Shown: positions 42,308 through 50,984, counted from the first letter of the stretch. The stretch is DNA of 64,000 nt from Chloroflexota bacterium (GCA_028875225.1 JAPPFB010000012.1:294985-358984); one strand, 5' to 3'. The notes: generated from the letters alone by a model not told the origin. Program-made: numbers and translations.

Positions 42308-42787
42308 CTATCGATCAGCCTGCGCAACTTCATCGAGCAGTTCACTCACCACCGCGTTGACCAACGAGCCGTCGGCTTCGCCGCGCAGTTCGCGCATCAA
42401 CAGGCCCATGACCTTGCCGCGATCACTCGGACCACTCGCGCCCACTTCCTCTATCACCGCTCGCGCATGCGCCTCGACCTCGTCTCGCCCGAGCTGCCTG
42501 GGCAGGTATTGCTCGATGATCGCAATTTCGACTCGCTCCTGATCAGCGAGGTCGTCGCGACCACCCTTCTCGAATTGTTCGATCGATTCTCGCCGCTGCT
42601 TGACCTGTCGCTGCAGGATGGCGAGGATGTCCGACTCCGCCAGCTCCGAGCCACGCTTCTCGATTTCCGCGTTCTTGATCGCGGCCTCGACCATCCTGAT
42701 CGTGTTGCGGCGGGGCGCGTCCTTGGCGCGCATCGCATCGCGCAGGTCGGAACGCAATTGGTCACGAACGCCGGGCATCGGCTGCAT
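42308..42787 (-). CDS. GatB/YqeY-domain protein
   Basis: A 159-residue protein of the YqeY family, which matches the C-terminal tRNA-binding domain of GatB. Typical features: RDAMRAKDAPRRNTIRMVEAAIKNAEIEKRG near the N-terminus, KQRRESIEQFEKGGRDDLADQE, IIEQYLPRQL and the final GKVMGLLM. The exact role is not known in the family; tRNA or amidotransferase binding is likely. A start at 42778 is also possible. Confidence 0.88.
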   Translation of the reverse strand: MQPMPGVRDQLRSDLRDAMRAKDAPRRNTIRMVEAAIKNAEIEKRGSELAESDILAILQRQVKQRRESIEQFEKGGRDDLADQERVEIAIIEQYLPRQLGRDEVEAHARAVIEEVGASGPSDRGKVMGLLMRELRGEADGSLVNAVVSELLDEVAQADR

Positions 42788-42853
42788 TCAATCCATTGCA
42801 CGCACGCCGTTCGCGACGGCGCCGCGGCGACACACAGAGCTTCTGCTCGCGCG

Positions 42854-42997
42854 CTAGTCGGCCGAGGGGAGCACCTTCGGCTGCATCAGTTCCATTTCGC
42901 GTTCGTCGACCTTCAGGTCGCACTCGCCCGGCTTGATGCAGAGGACCTCAATGCCTGACTCTTCGTCTCGGTACCGCTTACCCAGTTGGACTGCCAT
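42854..42997 (-). CDS. Small desulforedoxin-like protein with lost cysteines
   Basis: I place the start at ATG 42997, giving 47 residues beginning MAVQLGKRYRDEESGIEVLC. The plan (GKRY, then a turn, EVLC, and a C-terminal MxxMQPKVLPSAD) resembles small one-domain desulforedoxin-type zinc or iron proteins, but the usual first CxxC is replaced by D-E-E-S and only two cysteines remain (C20, C26). It may be a degenerate paralogue of the neighbouring 40-residue gene, with lost metal site, or it may pair with it. Confidence 0.6.
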   Translation of the reverse strand: MAVQLGKRYRDEESGIEVLCIKPGECDLKVDEREMELMQPKVLPSAD

Positions 42998-43055
42998 CTT
43001 GGCTGCTCCCATACGTACGCAGTCGTCCGTCATCGGCCGACTGCGGTTGGAATCG

Positions 43056-43178
43056 TTACTTCTTTTCCTCAAGCGGCGTGTCGCCGCACTTGAGCTCTGC
43101 CTCACCGCCGCGCGTCACGATAAATTCCGCGCCGCAGCTCGGACAGAAGTAACGCTTACCGGTCTGTGCTGCTGCCAT
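43056..43178 (-). CDS. 40-residue desulforedoxin-like zinc-ribbon protein
   Basis: Found by reading the minus strand by hand. ATG at 43178 with AGGAG eight bases upstream. The product starts MAAAQTGKRYFCPSCGAEF and contains C12-x-x-C15 and C31, with a charged C-terminus (PLEEKK). The GKRY-x-CPSC pattern fits desulforedoxin-like rubredoxin-fold domains; a fourth cysteine is missing, so metal binding may need a dimer or another ligand. It shares the GKRY start pattern with the gene at 42854-42997. It lies downstream of the cytochrome operon. Confidence 0.65.
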   Translation of the reverse strand: MAAAQTGKRYFCPSCGAEFIVTRGGEAELKCGDTPLEEKK

Positions 43179-43194
43179 TCTGTTTTCTCCTGAC

Positions 43195-43215
43195 CCCCTC
43201 AATCCGACTGAGGGG
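43195..43215 (-). terminator. Hairpin downstream of the cytochrome operon
   Basis: CCCCTCA and TGAGGGG form a perfect 7-base stem with a seven-base loop, 100 bases after the cytochrome c stop and just before the ribosome site of the small zinc-ribbon gene. No U-run follows, so it may attenuate rather than end the transcript. Confidence 0.4.
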
Positions 43216-43315
43216 ATGTACTTGCAACGCCGAACCTGGAATGCCTGTCAGCGTACCAATGGCGAACGACTTGCACTCTGCTGTCAGTCACGTGTCGGCG
43301 TTCGCACAACCGACC

Positions 43316-44317
43316 TTATGACGAGTTGCTGTGGCTGCTCAGCCAGTCGCCCAGCTCAGCCGAAATCTGTCCACAGGTATTGGACGTTACCTGCGTCGCC
43401 GGCGTCGGAACAGGCAGCCCGGCTGCGAACCGCTCCTCAGCGGTGACGAGATTACTCTCGGCCGTGCGGAAGTCTGCGACCACCTTGAGCCAGGCGCGAT
43501 TCATGGCGACATCCTGCTGCACACCAGAGGCGGCGTCGAAGGTCGACTGAGCATCGGCGCGAGCGGCTGAGTCATCCGACGTCCTCAAGGTGACCACCGC
43601 CAACACCAGGGCGGTGTAGCCCTTTTCGTAGGCGGCCAGGGCATCCTGGGCCTCCACCAGGCCCTCGCCCGATTCTTCCGCCGCCGCGACGGCTGCGCGC
43701 AGGGCATTCAGCTCTTCGTCGGCGGATTCGGTGCGTGCGACGGCGCCCTCGGCGGCCTGGACATCGGCGAACCAACCCGAGGCCTTCAACGTGACCTCGG
43801 CCGCATCGAGGGCGATGTGCAGGTTCTCGATGGTGACTTCGTCCAGGTGGTGCGCGTGCTCGACGGCCTTTTCCCAGGCGTTGCCGGCATTGGTCGTGAT
43901 CAAGGTCACGAGGTTGTCAATCTTGAAGCCGTCCAGCGAGCCGCCTTGATCGATGCTCCAGGGAGGCATCGGCGTACCGTTGCGTCCACAAGTGATGGTG
44001 TAGCGGTAGTCGTTCTGCAACGCCTCCAGCTGTCCCTGGTTGTCGGTCAGGAAGGCATAGGTGTTGTTGGGCGTGTTCAGCGCCGGACCGACCAGCGAGG
44101 CGTCCGATTCGGAGCCGCGGCCGTCATTGCCGTGGCATTCGCGGCAGTTGTTGGCAAACGTCCACGCGGCACGTTCGGCGTCCTTGGTCAGGATTTCCGA
44201 GCGCGCTTCCGTCCGCCGTCCGTTGTCGAACCACGTGTAGGCGCCCAACGAGGCGACTGACAGCACCAACAGGATCACCATGGCGAGAATCTGCTTCTCG
44301 GTGTTCTGTCCGCTCAT
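43316..44317 (-). CDS. Membrane-anchored monoheme cytochrome c with coiled C-terminal extension
   Basis: A 333-residue protein with one N-terminal membrane anchor (about 9-29) and a class I cytochrome c domain: heme site C58-x-x-C61-H62 (NNCRECHG) and likely sixth ligand M117 (TPMPPW). From about residue 150 to 315 it continues as an Ala/Glu-rich helical domain, not part of a standard cytochrome c, with Cys near the C-terminus (SNTCGQIS). It is the last gene of the Rieske/cytochrome b operon and so is the probable electron acceptor of that complex on the outer face. Confidence 0.88.
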   Translation of the reverse strand: MSGQNTEKQILAMVILLVLSVASLGAYTWFDNGRRTEARSEILTKDAERAAWTFANNCRECHGNDGRGSESDASLVGPALNTPNNTYAFLTDNQGQLEALQNDYRYTITCGRNGTPMPPWSIDQGGSLDGFKIDNLVTLITTNAGNAWEKAVEHAHHLDEVTIENLHIALDAAEVTLKASGWFADVQAAEGAVARTESADEELNALRAAVAAAEESGEGLVEAQDALAAYEKGYTALVLAVVTLRTSDDSAARADAQSTFDAASGVQQDVAMNRAWLKVVADFRTAESNLVTAEERFAAGLPVPTPATQVTSNTCGQISAELGDWLSSHSNSS

Positions 44318-44378
44318 CGTCCTCTATTCCCCGTGTGGCTCGGTTGCACGATTGCTCGTCAAGTCACTGTCCGGCCGA

Positions 44379-45107
44379 TTAGCCGTAGGACGTGGTGCGC
44401 TGAGGGTTATCCTCACCGCCCTTTTTGATGTTGCCGGTGTTGACCGTCAACGAGCCATCGCTGTTGACGGTGATCTCCATGGTGTCCATCGGTCGCGGCG
44501 CGGGTCCGAAGACGCGGATGCCGCCCTTGGTGTAGGTCGAGCCGTGGCAGGGGCAGCGGAACCATCCGGTCACACCCTCGAAGGGGAAGCCCGCCCGCCA
44601 GGGGATGGTGCAACCCAGATGGGGACACTTCCACCACAGGGCCAAGAGTCCTTCGTCGCCTTCCGTGCCGAATCCTGCGTGCGTGCCGTCGCCGGCTCGC
44701 AGGTGTGACAGATAGAACTTGCCAATCTGGATCGGCGCCGGGTCGGCGCCGACGTCGGGCACTGCACTGGCGCCGACGGTGATTCGGCCGCCGAAGCCGG
44801 TGACGCCGCGCGGCCAGAAGTTGGACAGGAACGCACCCAGGCCTCCGGTGAGGCCGAAGGTGAAGAATCCCCAGAATGAGACGCGAAGCAATTGTCGGCG
44901 CGTGACCTGACCCTGGCGCGCTCGTCGCCGCTGGGCCTGGGTGACCATCGCGCGGGCGCCTTCGCCGGTCTGGACTACACCCTGCCGAGATTCGCCGCGC
45001 AGATGCGGAGCGCGCTGGGGCCGAGAGCCGCCGGATGGCTCCGCCGGCGCCGGCACGCGGCGCTGCTGGCCGCCCTCTCCCGTTTGCTGCGAGTTGCCGT
45101 TGGCCAC
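44379..45107 (-). CDS. Rieske iron-sulfur protein of the cytochrome b complex
   Basis: A 242-residue protein from GTG 45107, supported by GGAGGAG overlapping the end of the upstream gene. A disordered 65-residue N-terminus precedes a twin-arginine motif (TRRQLLR, 69-75) and one membrane segment (about 76-98). The 2Fe-2S site is C161-x-H163...C166 (CPHLGC) and C185-x-C187-H188 (CPCHGS), with C166 and C187 as the usual disulfide. The Rieske domain accepts electrons from menaquinol in the complex. A later ATG (44948) would drop the odd N-terminus. Confidence 0.92.
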   Translation of the reverse strand: MANGNSQQTGEGGQQRRVPAPAEPSGGSRPQRAPHLRGESRQGVVQTGEGARAMVTQAQRRRARQGQVTRRQLLRVSFWGFFTFGLTGGLGAFLSNFWPRGVTGFGGRITVGASAVPDVGADPAPIQIGKFYLSHLRAGDGTHAGFGTEGDEGLLALWWKCPHLGCTIPWRAGFPFEGVTGWFRCPCHGSTYTKGGIRVFGPAPRPMDTMEITVNSDGSLTVNTGNIKKGGEDNPQRTTSYG

Positions 45108-45110
45108 CGG

Positions 45111-46010
45111 TTACTCCTCCAGCACCACAATGTCCCAGGGCGGCTTCAGGTCCTGTCCCTGGCCACGGAAGGCAGTACCGACGATGGTCGTCGTCAGGTA
45201 GACGCCAATGAAGGCCGAGAAGATGAGCAGTGCGATGTCGCGCCGCGTGTGAATCCAGCCAAGCGCCTTGCAGAACAGCACGAACAGCACTGGCAGGCCA
45301 ACCATCGTGGCCACGGGAATGATCTGTTGCGAGAGGAATGATGGGAAATTGAGATTCAACAACCACGGATCGGTGGTGGTGCCTGGAATGCCGAGCGGAA
45401 TGGCGCGCCAATCCGCGAACATCGTGAATCCGCCGATGGTGAAGCCTAAGGAGTCCCAGGGAATGCCGGTGTCGAAGCCGCGCAGGTTGCGGAACCAGTC
45501 GAGGCCGCCCGGCCAACTGAAGTCGCTGTTCAGGCCCAGGCCGCGAATGATGTTCTCAGTCCAGACGACGTGCAGGGAGCCGTCCCAGATGATCAACAGG
45601 CTCGTGATCAACGTGGCGGCGGTGAAACCGAAGACGGCCAGACGGCCGGCAAACTTCGTGCCGAACCATACGCCCTGACCTTCGGTGTCGCGGTCCCAAT
45701 AGGGAATCGCCGCCAGCAGCACGAGCGCGATGGTGGGAACGATCACGCCGGCCCAGGCGGGCTCCATGTGCAGCAGCAGTTCCTGCAGGTTGAGGAAGTA
45801 CCAGGGCGCCTTGGACGGGTTCGGGGTGGTGTCGGGGTCGGCGCGGTTGAGCAGCGGCGCGTTGACCATCGCCGAGAGCACCATCAGCGCGATCGAGAAG
45901 ATCAGCGCGGAGATGAACTCGATGAAGACCAGGTCCGGCCAGACCAGGACCTCCTGCTCACGCTCACGGCGTGGGCGTGTTCGGACGGCGGCAGCGGCGC
46001 GGCTGACCAT
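45111..46010 (-). CDS. Cytochrome b C-terminal subunit (subunit IV-like)
   Basis: A 299-residue membrane protein equivalent to the C-terminal half of cytochrome b (subunit IV of b6f complexes). The motif APWYFLNLQELL (about 68-79) stands at the place of the PEWY quinol-oxidation loop, here as PWYF. Membrane segments lie at about 28-50, 83-104, 121-143, 218-240 and 255-277. It is longer than the 160-residue plant subunit IV because of a loop and extra segments. It follows the cytochrome b gene by 15 bases. Confidence 0.88.
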   Translation of the reverse strand: MVSRAAAAVRTRPRREREQEVLVWPDLVFIEFISALIFSIALMVLSAMVNAPLLNRADPDTTPNPSKAPWYFLNLQELLLHMEPAWAGVIVPTIALVLLAAIPYWDRDTEGQGVWFGTKFAGRLAVFGFTAATLITSLLIIWDGSLHVVWTENIIRGLGLNSDFSWPGGLDWFRNLRGFDTGIPWDSLGFTIGGFTMFADWRAIPLGIPGTTTDPWLLNLNFPSFLSQQIIPVATMVGLPVLFVLFCKALGWIHTRRDIALLIFSAFIGVYLTTTIVGTAFRGQGQDLKPPWDIVVLEE

Positions 46011-46025
46011 CGAGTTGTCCTCCCG

Positions 46026-46781
46026 CTACAGCGGCCGCGCGAGTCCGCCGTCACGGCGAACGCGCCAGAAGTGCACGGCCAGGAAGATCGAGATCACCAG
46101 CGGCAATCCAATCACGTGCAATGTGTAGAACCGAATCAGCGCGTTCGGTCCCACTGAGAACCCACCAAGCAGGAGGAACTTCGACTCGTCGCCCAGGACG
46201 GGCGCCGAGCCGACCATTGTGGTACCCACGGTGATTGCCCAGAACGCGAGCTGATCCCAGGGCAGCAGGTAGCCGGTGAAGGAAAGCAAGAGCGTGAGGA
46301 TGAAGAGCACCACGCCGACGACCCAGTTGAACTCGCGCGGCGGCTTATAGGCGCCGGTGTAAAAGACGCGCATCATGTGCAGCAGCACGAGGATGATCAT
46401 CGCGTGGGCCATCCAGCGGTGCATGTTGCGCAGCAACTGGCCGAAGCGCACGTTGGCCTCGAGCGCCTGGATGTCCTGGTAGGCGCGCTCGACCGAGGGG
46501 ACGTAATAGAACATCAAGAGGACGCCGGTCACGGTCAGTCCCAGGAACATGAAGAACGAGAGACCGCCGAGGCAGTAGGTGTGCGTGATCTTGACGTGGG
46601 TGCGGTGGATCCGGGTCGGGTGCAGGTGGAGGAAGACGTTGGTCGCCACCGCCAGCATCTGGTTGCGCGGCGTGTTCGGATAGCCCGTGCGGAAGATCGA
46701 CTGCCACACGTAGTTCTTGAAGATCAGGTCGTAGATCAGATCGTTGAACGACTTGCGCGGCGCGCGCTCGAGATTGGCCAT
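46026..46781 (-). CDS. Cytochrome b N-terminal subunit (b6-type)
   Basis: A 251-residue four-helix cytochrome b. Heme ligands are H121 and H135 on one helix and H222 and H237 on another. The second pair is spaced by 15 residues, as in b6, rather than 14 as in bc1 cytochrome b. [13 protein letters not shown] (about 170-182) is the conserved cd-loop region. Split b subunits like this with a separate subunit IV are typical of menaquinol-oxidising complexes in Gram-positives and related phyla. The gene follows a candidate small membrane ORF by six bases. Confidence 0.92.
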   Translation of the reverse strand: MANLERAPRKSFNDLIYDLIFKNYVWQSIFRTGYPNTPRNQMLAVATNVFLHLHPTRIHRTHVKITHTYCLGGLSFFMFLGLTVTGVLLMFYYVPSVERAYQDIQALEANVRFGQLLRNMHRWMAHAMIILVLLHMMRVFYTGAYKPPREFNWVVGVVLFILTLLLSFTGYLLPWDQLAFWAITVGTTMVGSAPVLGDESKFLLLGGFSVGPNALIRFYTLHVIGLPLVISIFLAVHFWRVRRDGGLARPL

Positions 46782-46787
46782 GGCCGA

Positions 46788-46919
46788 TTAGCGCTCCCAC
46801 CAACGCCCGAGGATCACGAGCGCGCCGAAGCAGAAGAGCATCGTCAGCCCTACGAGCGGCAACTCCATGATCTCCGAGCGAAACGGAATCGTCACGAGGG
46901 CGGCTGTCAGCAGTTCCAC
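46788..46919 (-). CDS. Candidate 43-residue single-helix membrane protein at head of cytochrome operon
   Basis: Read by hand from the minus strand. GTG at 46919 gives 43 residues; an ATG at 46868 gives MELPLVGLTMLFCFGALVIL and then GRWWER, 26 residues. The product has one clear membrane helix and a positively charged C-terminal end. A GGAAGAGG ribosome site precedes the GTG. It is the first open frame after a strong promoter and six bases before cytochrome b. Photosynthetic b6f complexes have similar single-helix subunits (PetG, PetL, PetN), but no sequence kinship can be claimed. Confidence 0.5.
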   Translation of the reverse strand: MELLTAALVTIPFRSEIMELPLVGLTMLFCFGALVILGRWWER

Positions 46920-46972
46920 CAGCTACCTCTTCCCACGATTATCCCGACCGCCCCATCGGGGCACGCTCAAGA

Positions 46973-47001
46973 AATGTACGCCCACGCCGAATTGTGGTCA
47001 A
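46973..47001 (-). promoter_or_regulatory. Sigma70-like promoter of the cytochrome b/Rieske operon
   Basis: On the minus strand TTGACC (complement of 46996-47001), a 17-base spacer, then TACATT (complement of 46973-46978). Spacing is ideal and the -35 matches consensus at five of six positions. Transcription would start near 46966, about 47 bases before the small ORF. Confidence 0.65.
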
Positions 47002-47049
47002 GATCGCGCCCCCTGGTTTGACTGTCGGTGTGCAAGGGCTGGCCATCGG

Positions 47050-48135
47050 CTAGACCGGCTCGCCTGCGCGCATTATCGCAACACGACTTGATACAGACGA
47101 GTCCTCGGTGAGCACCACGCCGATTCGGGTGGCCTCCTTCGATTCGGCCAAGACCGAGCCCGCATCCTCGGCAGTTACGACGAGCGCCATGCCCAGCCCC
47201 ATGTTGAAGACGCGGTGCATTTCCTGGTTCGAGATCTCGCCCCGGTCCTGGATCAGTCCGAAGATCGGAGGCTCCGGCCATCGCCCGGCCTCCAACTCGA
47301 AGCGGAGCCCGACGGGCAGGATCCGCTCGAGATTGCCGCCAATGCCGCCGCCGGTGATATGGGCGATGCCCTTGATCCGATCCAGTACTCCCCGCAGCGC
47401 CGGCCAGTAGGAAATGTGAGGATGGAGCAGCGCCTCCGCCAGCGACTCGCCCAGCGCCGGCTCGAACACCTCGAGCCGCTCGCGCCGGACCTCCCATGAA
47501 CCATCTTCCGGTCGCAGGCCGAACACCTGGCGGGCCAACGAATAGCCATTCGTGTGTAACCCGTTACTCGGCAGCCCCAGGACAACATCTCCGGCCTTGA
47601 TCGTCTCGCCAGTGATCTCCGCTCCGTGCTCCAGCACGCCGACGATGGTGCCGGCGAGATCGAAGTGGCCGGCAGGGTAGAGATCAGGCATGTCCGCCGT
47701 CTCGCCGCCGAGCAGCGCGATGCCGCTCTCTCGGCAGGCCGCCGCCACACCGGAGACGACCGCGACCTTGTCGTCCTCGGATAACTCATTGGCCGCGAGG
47801 TAGTCGAGGAAGAACAGCGGCGCAGCTCCGGCGCAGAGGATGTCGTTGATGCAATGATTGACGAGGTCGCGGCCGACGCCTTCCAGCCGTCCCGCCAGGC
47901 TGGCGATCATCACCTTGGTGCCGACTCCGTCCGTCGAGGCCGCGAGCACCGGACGTTCGTAGCCGGTTAGCTCGAACAGTCCGCTGAACCCACCAACATC
48001 TCCCAGTTGTTCTGGACGCGCCGCGGTCCTCGCGAGGTCGCGGTAGCGAGGAATCAGTCGGTCGTTGGCGTCCACGTCCACGCCCGCGGCCGCGTATGCG
48101 GTCGCGGTCGGTTCAGGCGGATTTGACCGGGCCAT
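47050..48135 (-). CDS. purM: Phosphoribosylformylglycinamidine cyclo-ligase (AIR synthase)
   Basis: A 361-residue PurM. It closes the imidazole ring of aminoimidazole ribonucleotide with ATP. The family marks are ASTDGVGTKVMIA (about 66-78), NHCINDILCAGAAPLFFLDYLA (about 93-114), ALLGGETADMPDLY, GLPSNGLHTNGYSL and HITGGGIGGNLERILP. Length fits. It follows purF by three bases, so purF and purM are cotranscribed; purQ and purL lie in a different unit 8 kb away. Confidence 0.95.
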   Translation of the reverse strand: MARSNPPEPTATAYAAAGVDVDANDRLIPRYRDLARTAARPEQLGDVGGFSGLFELTGYERPVLAASTDGVGTKVMIASLAGRLEGVGRDLVNHCINDILCAGAAPLFFLDYLAANELSEDDKVAVVSGVAAACRESGIALLGGETADMPDLYPAGHFDLAGTIVGVLEHGAEITGETIKAGDVVLGLPSNGLHTNGYSLARQVFGLRPEDGSWEVRRERLEVFEPALGESLAEALLHPHISYWPALRGVLDRIKGIAHITGGGIGGNLERILPVGLRFELEAGRWPEPPIFGLIQDRGEISNQEMHRVFNMGLGMALVVTAEDAGSVLAESKEATRIGVVLTEDSSVSSRVAIMRAGEPV

Positions 48136-48138
48136 TGC

Positions 48139-49725
48139 TCAGCGGCGTTCCGGCGCGAGCGCGACCATCGTCTCGTCGGACCGGCCGCTGCGACGCGGCG
48201 ATGATCCGTTGCCGTTCCCATTTCCATTCGCCGGCTGGGGTTGGGCGGTGACCAGCGGCACACTTAGCGTGTCGACCTCGAAGTCAGTCTGGACCGAGAC
48301 GGGATAGTCGCCATTGAAGCAGGCCAGGCAGGTGGTCTTACCCAACGACAGCGCCCGCTGCAGGCCGTCCTGGCTGAGGTAACCGAGCGAGTCGGCGCCC
48401 AGGTGTTGGCGGATCTCTTCGACTGTATGCCGAGCCGCGATCAGTTCCTGCCTGGTCGCCATGTCGACGCCGAAGTGACAGGGATGCTGAATCGGCGGCG
48501 CAGCGATCCGCATATGGATCTCCGTCGCGCCCGCCTCGCGGATGAGCTTCACGATTCGCGGGGTCGTGGTCCCGCGGACAATCGTGTCGTCGACGACAAC
48601 CACGCGCCGTCCGGCCAGCACCGAGGGCATCGGGTTGTATTTCAGGTGAGCGCCCAGATCGCGGAGGCGCTGGTCGGGCGAGATGAACGTGCGGCCCACG
48701 TAGCGGTTTTTGACCAGTCCCTCGGAATAGGGAATGCCCGATTCGGACGAGTAGCCAATCGCGTGCGCCGTCGCCGAGTCCGGCACGCCGATGACGACGT
48801 CGGCGTCGGCCGGATGCTCGCGGGCCAGCTCCACGCCCAGCTGCGAGCGCGACTGCCACGCCGCCTGTCCGTCGAGGATCGAGTCGGGCCGGGCGAAGTA
48901 AATGTGCTCAAACACGCAGCCGGCCGGTTGCGCCGGGAAAATCGCCTGGTATGAGCGCATGCCGCGTTCATCGATCGTGATCAGTTCGCCGGGACGGACT
49001 TCGCGCAACAATGTCGCGCCCAGTTGATCAAGGGCGCAGGTCTCGGAAGCAACGACGTATCGGCCGCCGACCTGTCCGATGCACAGTGGCCGCACGCCGT
49101 ACGGGTCGCGAGCGGCCATCAGCCGGTCGGGCGTGAGCAGGACGAGCGAATAGGCGACCTCGATGTGACGCATCAAGGCGCTGAATCGGTTCTCCCAGAC
49201 TGCGTCGGCGTCCGTCTCTTCGTCACCGAACTGGAGCAGGTACTTGGCCAGGACCTCAGTGTCGGTCGAGGTCTCGAATGTCGCGCCGGACTCGGTCAGT
49301 TCGACCCGAACCTGCGCGGCGTTGACTACGTTGCCGTTGTGCGCAACGGCGACCTGCTCGCCGGTCAGTGGATCGTCGAGCAGGATCGGCTGCGCGTTGC
49401 GGAACCGGCTGGCGCCGGTCGTCGAGTAGCGCGTGTGGCCGATAGCGGCGATGCCTTCCAGTTCGGCGGCGCTCTGCTCGTCGAAGACCTGGGCCACCAG
49501 TCCCATGCCGGTCTTGACGGTCAGCTTGCGGCCGTCGGTTGTACAGATTCCAGCGCTCTCCTGGCCGCGGTGCTGCAGCGTATGGATGCCGTAGAAGGTT
49601 TCAACCGCCACGTCGACTTCCGGCGCCCAGATGCCAAAGACGCCGCACGCTTCGCGAGGGCGGTCGTCAAGCTCGCGTAGGGGGTGAGAGGGTGGCGTCT
49701 CGGGCTCGGTAATCGGCTGATGCAC
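48139..49725 (-). CDS. purF: Amidophosphoribosyltransferase, Fe-S type
   Basis: A 528-residue protein from GTG 49725. C27 (REACGVFGI) would be the N-terminal nucleophile after removal of a 26-residue propeptide. The PRPP loop is VVVVDDTIVRGTT. Four Cys positions of the oxygen-sensitive Fe-S class are kept: one in AGCVFEHIYFARPDS, one in HPCHFGVDM, and two in TTCLACFNGDYP. The enzyme begins purine synthesis by making phosphoribosylamine. The last 35 residues form a Gly/Asn-repeat and basic tail not usual for the family. Confidence 0.95.
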   Translation of the reverse strand: MHQPITEPETPPSHPLRELDDRPREACGVFGIWAPEVDVAVETFYGIHTLQHRGQESAGICTTDGRKLTVKTGMGLVAQVFDEQSAAELEGIAAIGHTRYSTTGASRFRNAQPILLDDPLTGEQVAVAHNGNVVNAAQVRVELTESGATFETSTDTEVLAKYLLQFGDEETDADAVWENRFSALMRHIEVAYSLVLLTPDRLMAARDPYGVRPLCIGQVGGRYVVASETCALDQLGATLLREVRPGELITIDERGMRSYQAIFPAQPAGCVFEHIYFARPDSILDGQAAWQSRSQLGVELAREHPADADVVIGVPDSATAHAIGYSSESGIPYSEGLVKNRYVGRTFISPDQRLRDLGAHLKYNPMPSVLAGRRVVVVDDTIVRGTTTPRIVKLIREAGATEIHMRIAAPPIQHPCHFGVDMATRQELIAARHTVEEIRQHLGADSLGYLSQDGLQRALSLGKTTCLACFNGDYPVSVQTDFEVDTLSVPLVTAQPQPANGNGNGNGSSPRRSGRSDETMVALAPERR

Positions 49726-49765
49726 GCGGTCCTCGCGTTAGTCGATTCCGTGGTGTACCTGCACG

Positions 49766-50251
49766 TTAACGCACGCGATCCGTGGATACCAGACGGCGAT
49801 GTTCAACCATCAGGCATCTGTCCTCCACGGCACGCAGCCCGGCCTCGCGGGCGCGTCGCAGGCCATCCGGATTGACGATCCCTAGTTGCAACCAGACGGT
49901 CCGCACGCCAGCCGTTTTGGCGGCAATCGCGTCGGTAATCGGCCGGCCGGTATCGACCGAGCGGCGGAAGACGTTGACGGTGTCAATCTCCAGGTCGGGC
50001 AGGGCCTTGTGAGCTTCGGCCAGCGTTGCGTAGACTTGCTCACCGAGAATCTCCGTGCCCGCAGCCGCAGGGTTGACGGGAATGATCCGATAGCCATGGC
50101 GCTGCATGTAATCGGTGACCCGATGGGAGTCACGCTCCGGCTTTGGCGAGAGTCCGATGACAGCAATGGTCCGCATGTCGGCCAGCGACGCCTCGACGTC
50201 GGTGTCAATCAGTTCCTGCCAGCTTCGGTCGTGACGGTCGGGCTCAGACAT
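49766..50251 (-). CDS. CoA-binding-domain protein (YccU-like)
   Basis: A 161-residue single Rossmann-fold CoA-binding protein. TIAVIGLSPKPERDSHRVTDYMQRHGYRIIPVNP (starting near residue 28) is the family core, and VRTVWLQLGIVNPDGLRRAREAGLRAVEDRCLMVEH (second half) has the usual Cys of the ECP/DRC motif. Such proteins resemble the CoA-binding part of succinyl-CoA synthetase; function is unknown. Confidence 0.85.
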   Translation of the reverse strand: MSEPDRHDRSWQELIDTDVEASLADMRTIAVIGLSPKPERDSHRVTDYMQRHGYRIIPVNPAAAGTEILGEQVYATLAEAHKALPDLEIDTVNVFRRSVDTGRPITDAIAAKTAGVRTVWLQLGIVNPDGLRRAREAGLRAVEDRCLMVEHRRLVSTDRVR

Positions 50252-50260
50252 CGTTGGCTC

Positions 50261-50950
50261 CTACCAGATGGGTCCGCGGACAGGGGCTTCGGTCAGCGCG
50301 GAGAAGGCCTCGGCGACCTCGAAGATCTGTTGCAGCCCCTCTTCCTCGTGCTGACGTGGCGTCGAGACGGAACCGATGACGTGACGAGTGCCGCTCTTCT
50401 TGACCAACACGAGCTGCCACTGGGCGAACTCCTCGGCGGGCAGGGCGCCGCCGGCCCTTGCAATCTCGCGGCCTTCGTCCTCGACCAACAGCTCACGGAT
50501 CTTCCAGAACGGGATTAATTCGTTCGTGCCTATGCCCAGTCCCAGAAACCGCTGTTTCATCGAGACGTTCTGCCCGCCGAGATCCGCGACGATGTTCGCG
50601 CCCATCAGGGCGTAGACCAACGAGAGCCCGGAGAGCGGCAACAGGACAACCGCGAAGAGCAGCAGGATACCCATCAGCCAGAAGGGGAAGGAATCGACCG
50701 AAGTGGCCAAGAGGGCCAACAGTCCGGCGGTCAGGGCGACCCCGAACAGCGGCACGATCACGGCCGACTTTGGCGGGCGGACTTCGATTCGATCCGGCTT
50801 GATCGTGACCACACGCCGGTGGAGGAACAACGTACGCTCGGCCAGCGGTTCATCAATAGCGTCGGGACGCTCGATCTGACGACCCTCGGTCTCATCGAGG
50901 ACCTCATCAAGCTCGCCCAACTGCGCGGATTCGGTCGATTCGGTGGTCAC
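50261..50950 (-). CDS. Two-helix membrane protein of unknown function
   Basis: A 229-residue protein with an acidic N-terminus, two adjacent membrane helices (about 62-83 and 88-112) and a cytoplasmic domain of about 115 residues rich in beta and helix (for example FWKIRELLVEDEGRE, WQLVLVKKSGT). The layout resembles small PH-like membrane proteins but I do not recognise a family. It is nine bases upstream of the CoA-binding gene in the same direction. Confidence 0.7.
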   Translation of the reverse strand: MTTESTESAQLGELDEVLDETEGRQIERPDAIDEPLAERTLFLHRRVVTIKPDRIEVRPPKSAVIVPLFGVALTAGLLALLATSVDSFPFWLMGILLLFAVVLLPLSGLSLVYALMGANIVADLGGQNVSMKQRFLGLGIGTNELIPFWKIRELLVEDEGREIARAGGALPAEEFAQWQLVLVKKSGTRHVIGSVSTPRQHEEEGLQQIFEVAEAFSALTEAPVRGPIW

Positions 50951-50984
50951 ACCGCCAGATTACCAACGGCGATATGCTCGCCCC

